In this document: positions 50,501-59,335 of the stretch, one piece after another
Numbering within the stretch: the stretch's first letter is position 1
Layout: the number at the start of each line of letters is the position of its first letter
Origin: Mucilaginibacter flavus
GTDB lineage: Bacteria; Bacteroidota; Bacteroidia; Sphingobacteriales; Sphingobacteriaceae
Direction of reading: 5' to 3'
DNA: 64,000 nucleotides
Assembly: GCF_030409315.1 (NCBI RefSeq)
Contig: NZ_JAUFPS010000039.1
Span: forward strand, 1-64,000
Translations under genes and position numbers: made by a program
Notes under the pieces: generated by a model
What the model was told of the DNA's origin: nothing
What the model saw: the letters and a program-made list of their open reading frames with translations, nothing else
Databases searched by the model: none

Positions 50501-50767
50501 CATCTGGCCGTTGCTGCTACTGTTACTTTGCAGGTAGGTCATGCCGGGAACACCGTTCACCTGTACCTCCACAGGGGTGGCCACGGTTTGCTCAACTGTT
50601 AACGCGTCGGCACCGGTATAGGTACCTGTAACAGAAACCGTTGGTGGGGTAATATCCGGGTATTGCCCTATAGGTAAGCTTGTCATCGCCAGTAAACCAA
50701 CAATTACAATCACTAAGGAGATCACTATCGCGGTTACCGGTCGTTTTATAAAAACATCTGCAATCAT
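47588..50767 (-). CDS. RND efflux permease (HAE1/AcrB type)
   Basis: 1059 aa, full length. Twelve helices in two repeats with large periplasmic loops: N-terminal FIKRPVTAIVISLVIVIVG, GYPDITPP-like GQYPDITPPTVSV, FGFVLAIGIVVDDAIVVVEAV (proton-relay aspartates in helix IV) and ARKTIGWTVFGGML. Pumps drugs or bile-like compounds from the periplasm through TolC, driven by protons. Last gene of the operon adaptor-permease order. Confidence 0.95.
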   Translation of the reverse strand: MIADVFIKRPVTAIVISLVIVIVGLLAMTSLPIGQYPDITPPTVSVTGTYTGADALTVEQTVATPVEVQVNGVPGMTYLQSNSSSNGQMSMTVNFDVGTDINIAALDVQNRVGIALPTLPQEVQRLGMVVRKRNPSILMLVAMFSPKGTHDVTFTDNYTNVFIKDAILRTKGVGDVVTRADDFSMRIWLNPSKLASLGMTAADVTAALAEQNAQVAPGTVGATPQQKAQPFEYSVLVKGRLSKPEEFGNVIVKTVPSTGAIVHLKDVARIELGKFNYSGNSFVDGKRASYLLVYQAPNSNSLETADNVYATMNELKKSFPADVDYVVPFEAITVVKVSVSEVVDTLLIALGLVIVVVFLFLQNWRSTLIPVLAIPVSIIGTFIFFIPLNFTINTLTLFGFVLAIGIVVDDAIVVVEAVQHYMDEEGMTPVEATKHAMADISAPVIAIALILAAVFVPVGFVPGIVGRLYQQFAITIAISVLISAFVALSLTPALCTLLLRPHKIDEKSKGLNKFFFVFNEWFTRVTGRYRNTVDKGIKHSKFIIIILVCIIIGTILLFRSKPSGFIPLEDDGRVYITYDLPEASSTGRTVDVLHQMMATLDSVPEIAHYAALGGLNAISFASKSNSATMFVQLKPWDERTDKSQQITALVGKLTKKLARFKEANVIVIQPPAIPGLGSTGGFSFILEEKAAGGDIKNFEKVLKNFVGAVNQRPEIARAFTFFTASTPAYQLTIDREKAKKLGVAISDVNSALQTYLGSTYINDFTIYGRNFRVLAQADTAYRSNITNIGQYFVRNQFGTMVPLSTLTSYTVIENSPLIAHYNLFRSAEINGSTKPGFSSGDAITALKEVAAKTLPQGFGYEFSGLSREELLSGSKTVYIFALSIGFVFLFLAALYESWSVPFSVLLSVPLGAFGAILFLTFWPNLTNNVYAQIGLITLIGLAAKNAILIVEFAKERVDKGMNLEKATLEAVRLRLRPIIMTSMAFILGVVPLMIASGAGAEARKTIGWTVFGGMLTATSLAIFIVPVLYYTITKFSYGKEKLAEMEKNYKPDEGHSHEV

Positions 50768-50839
50768 TATACTTATGATTAAGTTTTGGGGGCCGCAGCC
50801 CCGCTACTTGTTTAAACCTCTTCTATTCAATAAATAAAC

Positions 50840-52015
50840 TTACTTTTTAGGTGCCGCGCCCTGTGCAGGTGCTCCTGTACCCAAAGTAACCTTACCCCCA
50901 TCGCGCAAGCGCTGGAAGCCGTCGGTAATTACCTTATCGCCTTCTTTAATACCACTCAATACTACTATATTGGTATTAACACGCGGACCAAGCTTTACTT
51001 TAATCTGTTTAGCCAGGGTATCCTGCCTGTCTTTTACCGATTTATCTTCGGCAGTATCTTTAACGGTGGTATCGCGGGTAACAAACACAAAAAACTCGCC
51101 CATTTGCTCGGTTACCGCTTTGTTTGGGATCTGAACCCTGTTCCCTGATTGACCGTTCAACACCTGCAAAACGCAGCTCATGCCATCTTTCAAAACATCA
51201 TCTTCATTAGGGAACTGGATACGTACTTTAATACTACCTGTTCCGCTGCTAACGCCACGGTCAATTGCCAGCACCTTACCTGTTTTGTTGTAAGTAGTGC
51301 CATCGGGCAGCTGTAATTTAAAGGTGGTATCGGTGCTTGCTTTTTGCAACGCGTAAAAACGGTTAATATCCTGCTCATTAATTACCACATCAACGCCAAT
51401 AGGATGCTCGGCAGATATTGTATTCATCAGTGTAGTACCCGCGGCAACCTGTGTACCAAGCCTTACCTGCGAAATGCCTATCCTGCCCGTAAAAGGTGCC
51501 CTGATAGTTGCGTACGAAAGATCGGTAGCGGCAGATGCAACTCCGGCTTTAGCCACAGCAACGGCGCTTTTATTGGTTTCATAAGTAGCCACAGCCTGAT
51601 CAACCGTTTGGCGGGCTATAGCGTCATTTTTCAACAACATATTATAACGGTCAACATCTTTTTGCGCTTTTACCAGGTTGGCCTGTGCGCTTAGTACATT
51701 GGCCTGGGCCTGTTGATACGCGGCTTCGTATTTACGTTTATCAATTTCATAAAGCACTTTACCTTTCTCAACAACATCGCCCTCTTTAAAAAATATACCG
51801 GTTACAAAACCAGGTACCTGGCTGCGTAGTTCAACCGTGTTGATAGATACAACCGTACCCTGGTAGCTATCATAATAGGTGGCTTCGGCTACTTTGGCCT
51901 GGGCTACCGATACCGGGGTTGGCGGCTGGGCAGCAGATTTTTGCTGATGTTTACCACATGATGCCCATGTTAACAATGCGGCAGGGGCTAACCAATATAT
52001 ATAGCTGTTTTTCAT
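50840..52015 (-). CDS. RND efflux periplasmic adaptor (MFP)
   Basis: 391 aa. Lipoprotein-like signal (ending LTWASCG), lipoyl half-motifs GFVTGIFFKEGDVVEKGKVLYEID and IRAPFTGRIGISQVRLGTQV, a coiled-coil hairpin between (about 80-150) and beta-barrel/MP domains. Ends in a Gly/Ala/Pro/Lys tail. It links the permease to TolC. 72 bases from the permease gene. Confidence 0.94.
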   Translation of the reverse strand: MKNSYIYWLAPAALLTWASCGKHQQKSAAQPPTPVSVAQAKVAEATYYDSYQGTVVSINTVELRSQVPGFVTGIFFKEGDVVEKGKVLYEIDKRKYEAAYQQAQANVLSAQANLVKAQKDVDRYNMLLKNDAIARQTVDQAVATYETNKSAVAVAKAGVASAATDLSYATIRAPFTGRIGISQVRLGTQVAAGTTLMNTISAEHPIGVDVVINEQDINRFYALQKASTDTTFKLQLPDGTTYNKTGKVLAIDRGVSSGTGSIKVRIQFPNEDDVLKDGMSCVLQVLNGQSGNRVQIPNKAVTEQMGEFFVFVTRDTTVKDTAEDKSVKDRQDTLAKQIKVKLGPRVNTNIVVLSGIKEGDKVITDGFQRLRDGGKVTLGTGAPAQGAAPKK

Positions 52016-52078
52016 TATAGTGATTTGTTCGTTTATGTTATTACTTATACAGGCATCCGGCCGATGCCTTTTATATTG

Positions 52079-53431
52079 TTACTGTACCGGCAGTGTACCC
52101 AATGCTTTTTGCAGGTCAATACGGCTGGCCAGCAATTGGAACAAGGCGTTGTAATAGTTTAGTTCGGCAGTGCGCAGGTCTGATTGTGCTACAATAACAT
52201 CAAGGTAAGTTTTTACCCCCTCGCGGTATTGCAGGCTTACTACCTTATATACATCCTTTGCCAGGTCTACATTTTCGCGCACTAATTTGTAGCTGGTGTA
52301 GTTGCTTTTGTAACCAGCCAATGCCTGCACATATTCGGTATTGATGGCATTTGTTGTATTGATGATATCCAGATCGGCACGTTCAACCTGCAATCTCGCC
52401 TTAGCTAAGTTTTGCAGGCGCTTTGTCCCCTGAAAAATAGGGATGTTTAATGTTAACCCTACGTAACCCGTTGGGTAAGCATTCTTGTAAAGGTTATCAA
52501 AATCGTGCGCGAAATAAGCGTAATTATAACTGCCCACCGCCGATACCGATGGCAAATACCCGTACAGGTAATAATTGATATTTAAGCTTTTAAGCGCTTT
52601 ATTACTTTGTAAAAGGCGATATTCAATACGGTTATTTACATCTAATGTTTGATTGGTATCAATAGCGGCTTCCTGCTCATAGCGGGTTGAATCATAAGCC
52701 AGTGCTATTGGCTTGTTGCCGCCAACGCCCATAATTTGTTTTAAATAAGCAGTTTTACTTTTAATAGATTCTTCTGTTGCTTTGCGGGTAGCTACAGAAT
52801 TATTAAGGGCGATGGTAGCCTGTTTATAATCTGTTTTATCAGATACGCCGGCCTGGTACCTGTTGGTTGCATCTTTTAAGCTGCGTTGCAACCTGGTAAT
52901 ATCCTCATTAGTGATATCTAATTGTTTTTGCGATAGCAGCACATCAAAAAAAGCCTTGCTTACATCAGATACTACACTTATCTGGCTGCTAATGGTATTC
53001 TCTTTATAGTACTCACGCGAATATTTAGATGCTTTAGCGGCCAGCAGCACATCGGCATTATAAATAGCCTGCGATGCAGTTAGTCCTATGGTTGATAAAT
53101 TACGGATACTGCCCGCGTTCGACGGGATATTTGCGCCCGATGAGCCGGCCTGTGGCTGCCCCTTAAAGTAGTAATTATATAAGCCCGATGAATTCAATTG
53201 CGGCAACCATCCTGATAAACCTATCCTGATATCGCGCTCATTAATCTGTTCATCAATTGAGGCCTGCCTTACCGCGGGTTGGTTACGCAGGGCATATTCA
53301 ACGGCCTGTTTTAGTGTTATCGCGCCGCTAATGGTATCATTTACCATTGCGGTTTGGGCAAATACTGTTGAATGTAAAATTAATGTTAAATTGACTATCG
53401 TGAAGATGGTTAAGTACTTTGTTTTTTTCAT
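52079..53431 (-). CDS. TolC-family outer-membrane channel
   Basis: 450 aa. Signal peptide (MKKTKYLTIFTIVNLTLILHSTVFAQ), two TolC repeats with long alpha-helices (TLKQAVEYALRNQPAVRQASIDE and GLTLNIPIFQGTKRLQNLAKARLQ) and C-terminal DLQKALG. Exit duct of the tripartite pump. First gene of the operon, 63 bases before the adaptor. No regulator gene adjacent. Confidence 0.93.
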   Translation of the reverse strand: MKKTKYLTIFTIVNLTLILHSTVFAQTAMVNDTISGAITLKQAVEYALRNQPAVRQASIDEQINERDIRIGLSGWLPQLNSSGLYNYYFKGQPQAGSSGANIPSNAGSIRNLSTIGLTASQAIYNADVLLAAKASKYSREYYKENTISSQISVVSDVSKAFFDVLLSQKQLDITNEDITRLQRSLKDATNRYQAGVSDKTDYKQATIALNNSVATRKATEESIKSKTAYLKQIMGVGGNKPIALAYDSTRYEQEAAIDTNQTLDVNNRIEYRLLQSNKALKSLNINYYLYGYLPSVSAVGSYNYAYFAHDFDNLYKNAYPTGYVGLTLNIPIFQGTKRLQNLAKARLQVERADLDIINTTNAINTEYVQALAGYKSNYTSYKLVRENVDLAKDVYKVVSLQYREGVKTYLDVIVAQSDLRTAELNYYNALFQLLASRIDLQKALGTLPVQ

Positions 53432-53794
53432 AAGACAGATAAAGAAGTCGATGCTATCAGCCTAAACTACAAAAGAAAGGCCTTATAGTTTTAGCCCAAT
53501 TACACGGGAGATGTGCGAATATGTGATTATTATTATCAAATATAATTCAACCACAAGAATTTTACTTAAACTTTATTAAAAAATGGTTAAAAAGTCAGTT
53601 TTAGGCCATTTTATAAAAAAATGAAAATTAGAGATAGCAAATAAATAAAAATTTTAATTAATTTGCCATGTGGTTTAATACGGCTTTATTCCAAAATTGT
53701 TTTGGAAGGGCTTGTTTAAAAAAAATTACACTCACCATATAAGTTATTTACTTATTCATGGTACTTTTACAAAAAATTAAAGCAGAGTTAATAC
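53432..53794. other. divergent promoter region, tolC / spt
   Basis: AT-rich. One 19-bp palindrome TTCCAAAA-TTG-TTTTGGAA (53689-53707) lies about 90 bases before the palmitoyltransferase gene and could be an operator. No clear -7 box or gene. Confidence 0.5.
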
Positions 53795-55000
53795 ATGGTT
53801 AAAAAACTACATGGGAAAATCGCCGAGTTCCAGGTTGCAAATATGCTCCGGGAAAGGGGATTGTATCCTTATTTCAGGCCTATTGAGTCTGCTCAGGACA
53901 CTGAAGTATTAATTGATAACAAGAGGGTATTAATGTTTGGCTCTAACTCTTACTTAGGCCTTACCAATCACCCTAAAATTAAAGAAGCTTCAAAAAAAGC
54001 GATTGATAAATACGGTACAGGCTGTGCCGGATCGCGCTTTTTAAATGGTACACTGGATATTCATATTGAGTTAGAGAACAGGCTGGCCAGCTTAGTTGGC
54101 AAAGAAGCCGCCGTTTTATTCAGCACTGGTTACCAGGTAAACCTGGGCGTACTTTCATGCATCACCGGTCGTAATGACTATATTATTTTAGACGAGTATG
54201 ACCACGCCTGCATCATTGATGGCAGCCGTTTGTCGTTTTCAAAAGTTTTAAAATACGCGCATAATGATATGAACGACCTGCAGCGCAAACTGGCTTTATT
54301 GCCCGAAGAAGCTGTTAAGGTTATTGCCGTTGATGGTATCTTCAGCATGGAAGGTGACATTGTTAAGTTACCGGAAATAGTTCAGCTTGCAGATCAGTAC
54401 GGAGCAAACATCATGGTTGATGACGCGCACAGCTTGGGTGTTATCGGGCATAAAGGTGCAGGTACCGCCTCGCATTTTGGCCTTACCGAGCATGTTGATC
54501 TGATCATGGGTACTTTTAGTAAATCATTGGCTTCATTGGGTGGTTTTATTGCTGCCGATAAAGACACTGTTGATTATATTAAACACCGCGGCCGTTCATT
54601 AATGTTTAGCGCCAGCATGACTCCAGGATCTGTAGGTAGTGTTATCGCTGCTTTAGATATCATGGAATCGGAGCCGGAAAGAATGCAAAAGCTTTGGGAT
54701 AATACCAATTATGCCATGAAACTTTTGTTAGAAGAAGGCTTTGACCTTGGCCCTACCGAAAGCCCGATATTGCCTATTTTTGTACGCGATAACGAGAAAA
54801 CCTTCCTGGTAACCAAACAGTTGCAGGCTGCCGGTATATTTGTTAACCCGGTTGTTTCGCCGGCTGTACCTTCAGATTCATCATTACTGCGTTTCTCATT
54901 AATGGCAACCCATACTTTTGAGCAAATTGAAGAAGCTGTTGAAAAACTATCAAGAGTATTTAAAGAAGTAGGCGTTACTTCTGTTAAAGAAAAAATATAA
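53795..55000 (+). CDS. spt: serine palmitoyltransferase
   Basis: 401 aa. Alpha-oxoamine synthase with YGTGCAGSRFLNG (74-85), DHACIIDGSRLS with PLP-stacking H137, VDDAHSLGVIG (D210 region) and Schiff-base lysine K243 in GTFSKSLASLGG. The sequence is of the soluble Sphingobacterium SPT type. It is not KBL or BioF: the RFLNGT and PVVSPAVP segments are SPT-like. Condenses serine with palmitoyl-CoA or acyl-ACP to 3-ketosphinganine, the first step of sphingolipid synthesis. First gene of the pathway cluster. Confidence 0.93.
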   Translation: MVKKLHGKIAEFQVANMLRERGLYPYFRPIESAQDTEVLIDNKRVLMFGSNSYLGLTNHPKIKEASKKAIDKYGTGCAGSRFLNGTLDIHIELENRLASLVGKEAAVLFSTGYQVNLGVLSCITGRNDYIILDEYDHACIIDGSRLSFSKVLKYAHNDMNDLQRKLALLPEEAVKVIAVDGIFSMEGDIVKLPEIVQLADQYGANIMVDDAHSLGVIGHKGAGTASHFGLTEHVDLIMGTFSKSLASLGGFIAADKDTVDYIKHRGRSLMFSASMTPGSVGSVIAALDIMESEPERMQKLWDNTNYAMKLLLEEGFDLGPTESPILPIFVRDNEKTFLVTKQLQAAGIFVNPVVSPAVPSDSSLLRFSLMATHTFEQIEEAVEKLSRVFKEVGVTSVKEKI

Positions 55001-55014
55001 TAAGCTAATAAACT

Positions 55015-55073
55015 GTCCGTGTGTATATTTGGCTGCTGTTTTAATAAAACAAGCCTATACACACGGACTTTTA
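55015..55073 (+). terminator. long hairpin after spt
   Basis: Thirteen-pair outer stem GTCCGTGTGTATA/TATACACACGGAC (55015-55027 and 55056-55068), with an inner GGCT...GTTTTAATAAAAC...AGCC hairpin, then TTTT. Could end part of the spt transcript or stabilise its 3' end. Confidence 0.65.
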
Positions 55074-55116
55074 CGTTCATATAGCCCTCAGGGCATTCAA
55101 TTAGGATACACTACTC

Positions 55117-56235
55117 ATGATAAAAATAGTAACGGTTAGTTCAAAAAGCGAGTTGGCCTCATTTATTGATTTTCCGCATGATTTGTATGAGGGCGATCCA
55201 AACTACGTTCCCGAACTGTTTATTGCCCAGCGCGATCTGTTAACCAAGCACCCCTTTCATAAACACAACAAAGTACAGCCGTTTTTAGCGTACCGCAATG
55301 GTAAGGTAGTTGGCCGCATAGCCGCTATTCTTAACAATGCCCACAACGAGTACAATAAAAAAAACGATGGTTTTTTTGGCTTTTTTGATTGTGTAGATGA
55401 TACCGAAGTATCAAACCTGCTGTTTGATGTGGTTACCGGCTGGCTTAAGGACAGGGGCGTTAGCGGCAAACTATTAGGTCCGGTAAACTTTAGCACCAAT
55501 GAGCCTTGCGGCCTGCTGATACAGGGTTTTGACAGCGCGCCGTTTTTAATGCAAACCTACAACAAGCCCTATTATGCTAAGCTGATAGAAAGTTATGGCT
55601 TGGATAAAGATGTTGACCTGATTGCCTGGCATTGGGACGGTCAAGCTTATGACGATAAATCGGTAAGGTTGCTAAACTCGTTAGAGGAGCGGTTAAAACG
55701 CAATAACATCATCATCCGTAAAATCAACCTAAAAAAGTTCAAGGAGGAATCTGCAAAACTACGCGAGGTATATAACTCGGCCTGGGATGCAAATACCGGC
55801 TTTGTGCCCTTAACTGATGATGAGTTTGATTACCTGGCCAAAGATTTGAAACTGATCCTCGATCCGGATTTCGCGTTGGTTGCCGAGCAGGATGGCAAAA
55901 TAGTTGCCTTTGGTTTAGCACTGCCTAACTATAACGAGATATTTCAAAAGATAAAACGCGGCAGGTTATTACCGAGCGGTATATTTAAATTACTGTTGGG
56001 TAAAAAGAAAATTCAAAGTATCCGTATTTACGCGTTGGGGGTTATAGATGGCTATCGTAAAATGGGTATTGAAGCCTGTTTGTATGGCACCATCATCCGT
56101 GAGTACAAAGCTAAAGGCTTTAAACATGCCGAAGCCGGCTGGACTTTAGAACATAATGATATGGTAAACCGCGCTATTGAGGCGATAAAAGGTGATCCGT
56201 ACAAAAAATACAGGTTATACCAGAAAGCGATATGA
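55117..56235 (+). CDS. GNAT-fold protein, candidate ceramide synthase
   Basis: 372 aa, cytosolic. Two GNAT-like halves: N-terminal FLAYRNGKVVGRIAAILN and C-terminal ALVAEQDGKIVAFGLALPN plus YALGVIDGYRKMGIEACLYG. No HEXXH or catalytic motif of a known transferase beyond the fold. In Caulobacter the ceramide synthase is also a GNAT-superfamily protein encoded near spt, which makes N-acylation of the sphingoid base the best guess. Overlaps the next gene by 4 bases (ATGA). Confidence 0.7.
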   Translation: MIKIVTVSSKSELASFIDFPHDLYEGDPNYVPELFIAQRDLLTKHPFHKHNKVQPFLAYRNGKVVGRIAAILNNAHNEYNKKNDGFFGFFDCVDDTEVSNLLFDVVTGWLKDRGVSGKLLGPVNFSTNEPCGLLIQGFDSAPFLMQTYNKPYYAKLIESYGLDKDVDLIAWHWDGQAYDDKSVRLLNSLEERLKRNNIIIRKINLKKFKEESAKLREVYNSAWDANTGFVPLTDDEFDYLAKDLKLILDPDFALVAEQDGKIVAFGLALPNYNEIFQKIKRGRLLPSGIFKLLLGKKKIQSIRIYALGVIDGYRKMGIEACLYGTIIREYKAKGFKHAEAGWTLEHNDMVNRAIEAIKGDPYKKYRLYQKAI

Positions 56236-57218
56236 GGGAACGGGTTTTAATAACCGGAGCAAGCGGCTTTGCCGGCTTCCATATAATTGAGGAAGCTTTA
56301 CAAAACAATTTTGAAGTATACGCGGCGGTGCGTAAAACAAGCAAAACAAATCATCTGCAACACCTTGATGTTCAGTTTGTAAATTTGAGCTACCGCGATG
56401 TGCCTGCTTTAACACAGCAGCTTGCCGATATTAAACCCGACTATATCATCCATGCGGCCGGCGTTACCGCGGCCCGTTCACAGGCCGAGTATGATCAGAT
56501 CAATGCCACCTATACTTTTAATCTTGCCTCGGCAGCGGTGCAGGCCGGCATTAATTTAAAAAAGTTTGTGCTGGTTAGCAGCCTGGCTGCCCTTGGCCCC
56601 CTTAAAAGCCTGGTGGGTTCCATTAATGAAGGCAGCAAACCCAAACCCGTAACTGCCTACGGCCGCAGTAAACTGCTTGCCGAAGAACAGTTAAAAACAG
56701 TTGAAAATTTAAACTACATTATATTGCGCCCCACGGCCATTTATGGCCCGCGCGATACCGGTATCTTTATATTTTTTAAGCAACTGGTACGCGGTATTGA
56801 GCCATACATGGGCAAAGCCGAGCAAAAGCTTACCTTTATATATGTTAAGGATGTAGCCAAAGCGGCTATAAAATCGCTTTATAGTGGCAACATTGCAGCC
56901 TATAATTTAAGCGATGGCAATTTTTACAGTAAATATGAGTTAGGTAACTTAGCAAAGGAAGCCATGAGCTTAAAAACCTTTAAATTTCATTTACCTGTAA
57001 TATTTATAAAAATAATAGCGTCAATATCAGAAAAAGTGAGTTCTTTGAGCAATAAAGCCGCTATACTCAATACCGAAAAGCTAAATGAGCTTATGGCCGT
57101 TAACTGGAGTGTTGATATTGAGAAAGCAAAAGCCGAACTTGGCTTTTATCCTGCGTATAATTTAAAAACAGGCCTGATAGAAACTTTAAAATGGTACCGG
57201 GCAAACGACTGGCTGTAA
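56232..57218 (+). CDS. NAD-dependent epimerase family protein, candidate ceramide reductase
   Basis: 328 aa. Extended SDR: GASGFAGFHI at residues 8-17, AAGVTA, catalytic Ser, YGRSK (Y-x3-K) and RPTAIYGPRD. Translationally coupled to the GNAT gene. In Caulobacter a protein of this family (CerR) reduces the 3-keto group of the sphingoid or ceramide. An epimerase acting on another sugar or polyprenol cannot be excluded from sequence alone. Confidence 0.75.
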   Translation: MRERVLITGASGFAGFHIIEEALQNNFEVYAAVRKTSKTNHLQHLDVQFVNLSYRDVPALTQQLADIKPDYIIHAAGVTAARSQAEYDQINATYTFNLASAAVQAGINLKKFVLVSSLAALGPLKSLVGSINEGSKPKPVTAYGRSKLLAEEQLKTVENLNYIILRPTAIYGPRDTGIFIFFKQLVRGIEPYMGKAEQKLTFIYVKDVAKAAIKSLYSGNIAAYNLSDGNFYSKYELGNLAKEAMSLKTFKFHLPVIFIKIIASISEKVSSLSNKAAILNTEKLNELMAVNWSVDIEKAKAELGFYPAYNLKTGLIETLKWYRANDWL

Positions 57219-57415
57219 AACACAAATAATTAAACATTTTTTGCAATAAAAATTAATAAAATATAAAATCAGCTTAATTTACTTAAACGTTTAAGTAAAT
57301 TAACAATCAATAACTTAATACAAAACAAACTCTTTTATGGCCCGCCATAAAGGTAAACCGGTAAGCCAGTTAAAGGGCCTTACCCCCAACAACTAAAAAA
57401 CAACAAATAATTACA
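57219..57415. other. spacer upstream of the inositol synthase gene
   Basis: Contains the 30-bp palindrome and, at 57334-57351, a TTTATGGC-CC-GCCATAAA hairpin, 65 bases before the next ATG. Confidence 0.6.
57274..57303. promoter_or_regulatory. 30-bp perfect palindrome (LacI-like core)
   Basis: Centre 57288/57289, core CTTAAACGTTTAAG. All 30 bases are symmetric. The AAACGTTT centre is typical of LacI-family operators. It lies 116 bases upstream of the inositol phosphate synthase ATG. Confidence 0.5.
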
Positions 57416-57418
57416 ATG

Positions 57419-58741
57419 AAAGGTAAAATTTCTCCCGCCGAAGGCAAATTGGGTATTCTGATCCCAGGTTTAGGTGCAGTGGCTACCACGCTTATTGCCG
57501 GCGTTGAAGCTGTAAAAAAAGGCATTTCGCAGCCAATTGGTTCCCTTACACAAATGGGCCATATCCGTTTAGGTAAACGTACCGAAAACCGTAACCCTAA
57601 GATCAATGAATTTGTACCATTAGCCCAATTAAACGATATTGTTTTTGGCGGATGGGATGTTTACACAGATAACGTTTACGAATCTGCAATAAACGCCCAG
57701 GTTTTGGAGCCATCGTTGTTAAACGCGGTAAAATCGGAGTTAGAAGCCATTGTGCCAATGACGGCCGCTTTTGATCAAAACTATGCTAAAAACCTAACTG
57801 CTACCCACGTTAAAACCGGTACCCGTTATGAGTTAGCGCAGCAGGTAATGGCAGATATTACCAACTTTAAAGAAAAAAACGGTTTGGACCGTGTTGTATT
57901 GGTATGGTGCGGATCAACCGAGATCTATTACGAAGCATCAGCCATACATCAGTCATTAGCCGCTTTTGAGCAGGCTTTGTTAGATGACGATCATTTGATT
58001 GCACCAAGCATGATCTACGCTTACGCGGCTTTAAAATTAGGTGTACCTTTCTCAAACGGTGCCCCTAACTTAACCGTTGATATTCCGGCGTTAATTGAGC
58101 TATCTAAATTAACAAAAACCCCTATCGCCGGTAAAGATTTCAAAACCGGTCAAACTTTAATGAAAACAGTTTTGGCACCAGGCCTTGCTGCACGTTCATT
58201 AGGTGTACACGGCTGGTTCTCGACCAATATTTTAGGTAACCGCGATGGTTTGGTACTGGATGATCCGGATAACTTTAAAACCAAAGAGGTTTCAAAACTG
58301 GGCGTATTAGAAGATATCTTTAAACCAGAAGATAACAAGGAGCTTTATGGTAACATTTACCACAAAATCCGTATCAACTACTACCCGCCACACGGCGATA
58401 ACAAAGAAAGCTGGGACAACATTGACATTTTTGGCTGGTTGGGTTACAAAATGCAAATCAAAATCAACTTCCTTTGCCGCGACTCGATCCTTGCTGCCCC
58501 TATCGCGCTTGACTTGGCTATCTTTAGCGATATGGCTAAACGTGCAGGCATGAGCGGTATCCAGGAGTGGTTATCATTCTACCTTAAATCGCCGCAAACT
58601 GCCGATGGTTTACACCCTGAGAATGACATATTTAAACAACTGATTAAGTTAGAGAACACCCTGCGTTACCTGATGGGCGAAGACCTGATTACTCACCTTG
58701 GTTTAGATTACTATGACGATATGTTTGCCGACCGGGCATAA
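57419..58741 (+). CDS. myo-inositol-1-phosphate synthase
   Basis: 440 aa from the ATG encoding MKGKISPAEGKLG, the family form found in Bacteroidota. NAD-binding GLGAVATTLIAGV at the N-terminus, FVPLAQLNDIVFGGWDVY, NGAPNLTVDIPAL and SWDNIDIFGW. Converts glucose-6-phosphate to myo-inositol-3-phosphate, the head-group precursor of inositol lipids. Probably has its own promoter and operator. Followed by a good terminator. Confidence 0.93.
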   Translation, partial: KGKISPAEGKLGILIPGLGAVATTLIAGVEAVKKGISQPIGSLTQMGHIRLGKRTENRNPKINEFVPLAQLNDIVFGGWDVYTDNVYESAINAQVLEPSLLNAVKSELEAIVPMTAAFDQNYAKNLTATHVKTGTRYELAQQVMADITNFKEKNGLDRVVLVWCGSTEIYYEASAIHQSLAAFEQALLDDDHLIAPSMIYAYAALKLGVPFSNGAPNLTVDIPALIELSKLTKTPIAGKDFKTGQTLMKTVLAPGLAARSLGVHGWFSTNILGNRDGLVLDDPDNFKTKEVSKLGVLEDIFKPEDNKELYGNIYHKIRINYYPPHGDNKESWDNIDIFGWLGYKMQIKINFLCRDSILAAPIALDLAIFSDMAKRAGMSGIQEWLSFYLKSPQTADGLHPENDIFKQLIKLENTLRYLMGEDLITHLGLDYYDDMFADRA

Positions 58742-59335
58742 TCATCCCTCATAAAAAGAACAGCCGCGTAAACTTATACTTTATGCGGCTTTCTTTTTAC
58801 CCAATATTTACCTATTAGTTAACTGTTAATAATTGTTAAACGCTTAATTTTGTTACACTACGAGCATATAATTTTTAGTACTCTTGTAACGGCTAAACAT
58901 TGCGTCACATCTAAAAATCAATATATTACGTAACTTGTACAAATAAAACCTATGATTGAAGCATATGTTAGGTATTTATTTAGGCTGTTTTAAATATTGT
59001 ATAATTTGAAGGTAATTTATTGCGCGGGTAACCGTTCAATACAGAATGTCGACAATATTTGACTTTTTGACCACATTAGTCTGTAGGGATTTTTTTTACC
59101 TTTGAAACGCAGTTACAGGCTTGCATTTACGGTTGTAAAAGTGCTTAAAACGTGTTTAAAGCAGGTTTAGCACAAAACAGACGGACGGGAGAAAGATGAT
59201 TAAAGCGGTTGATCGGTCTGTTATTTTTTGAACTGATAATTAATATCGGCATTCAAAAAGGGGTTTAGTTGGTTAGGTTACCGTTACTATTTATCAATCA
59301 AAAAGAGTTTGTATTTGCATAATTGCATAAAGTAC
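58742..59335. other. 594-bp spacer before the DUF5686 gene
   Basis: Starts with the inositol synthase terminator. A -7-like TACCTTTG lies at 59097-59104. A weak hairpin AACAGAC...GTCTGTT followed by Ts (59176-59229) could attenuate the leader, giving a 5' UTR over 200 bases. No ORF or ncRNA family recognised. Confidence 0.5.
58762..58797 (+). terminator. intrinsic terminator of the inositol synthase gene
   Basis: Stem AGCCGC/GCGGCT (58762-58767, 58785-58790) with inner TAAA/TTTA pairs, then a T-rich run, 21 bases past the stop. Confidence 0.75.

Noticed and set aside
53795..55000. BioF or 2-amino-3-ketobutyrate CoA ligase
   Set aside because: The RFLNG and PVVSPAVP segments and the downstream sphingolipid genes fit serine palmitoyltransferase better.
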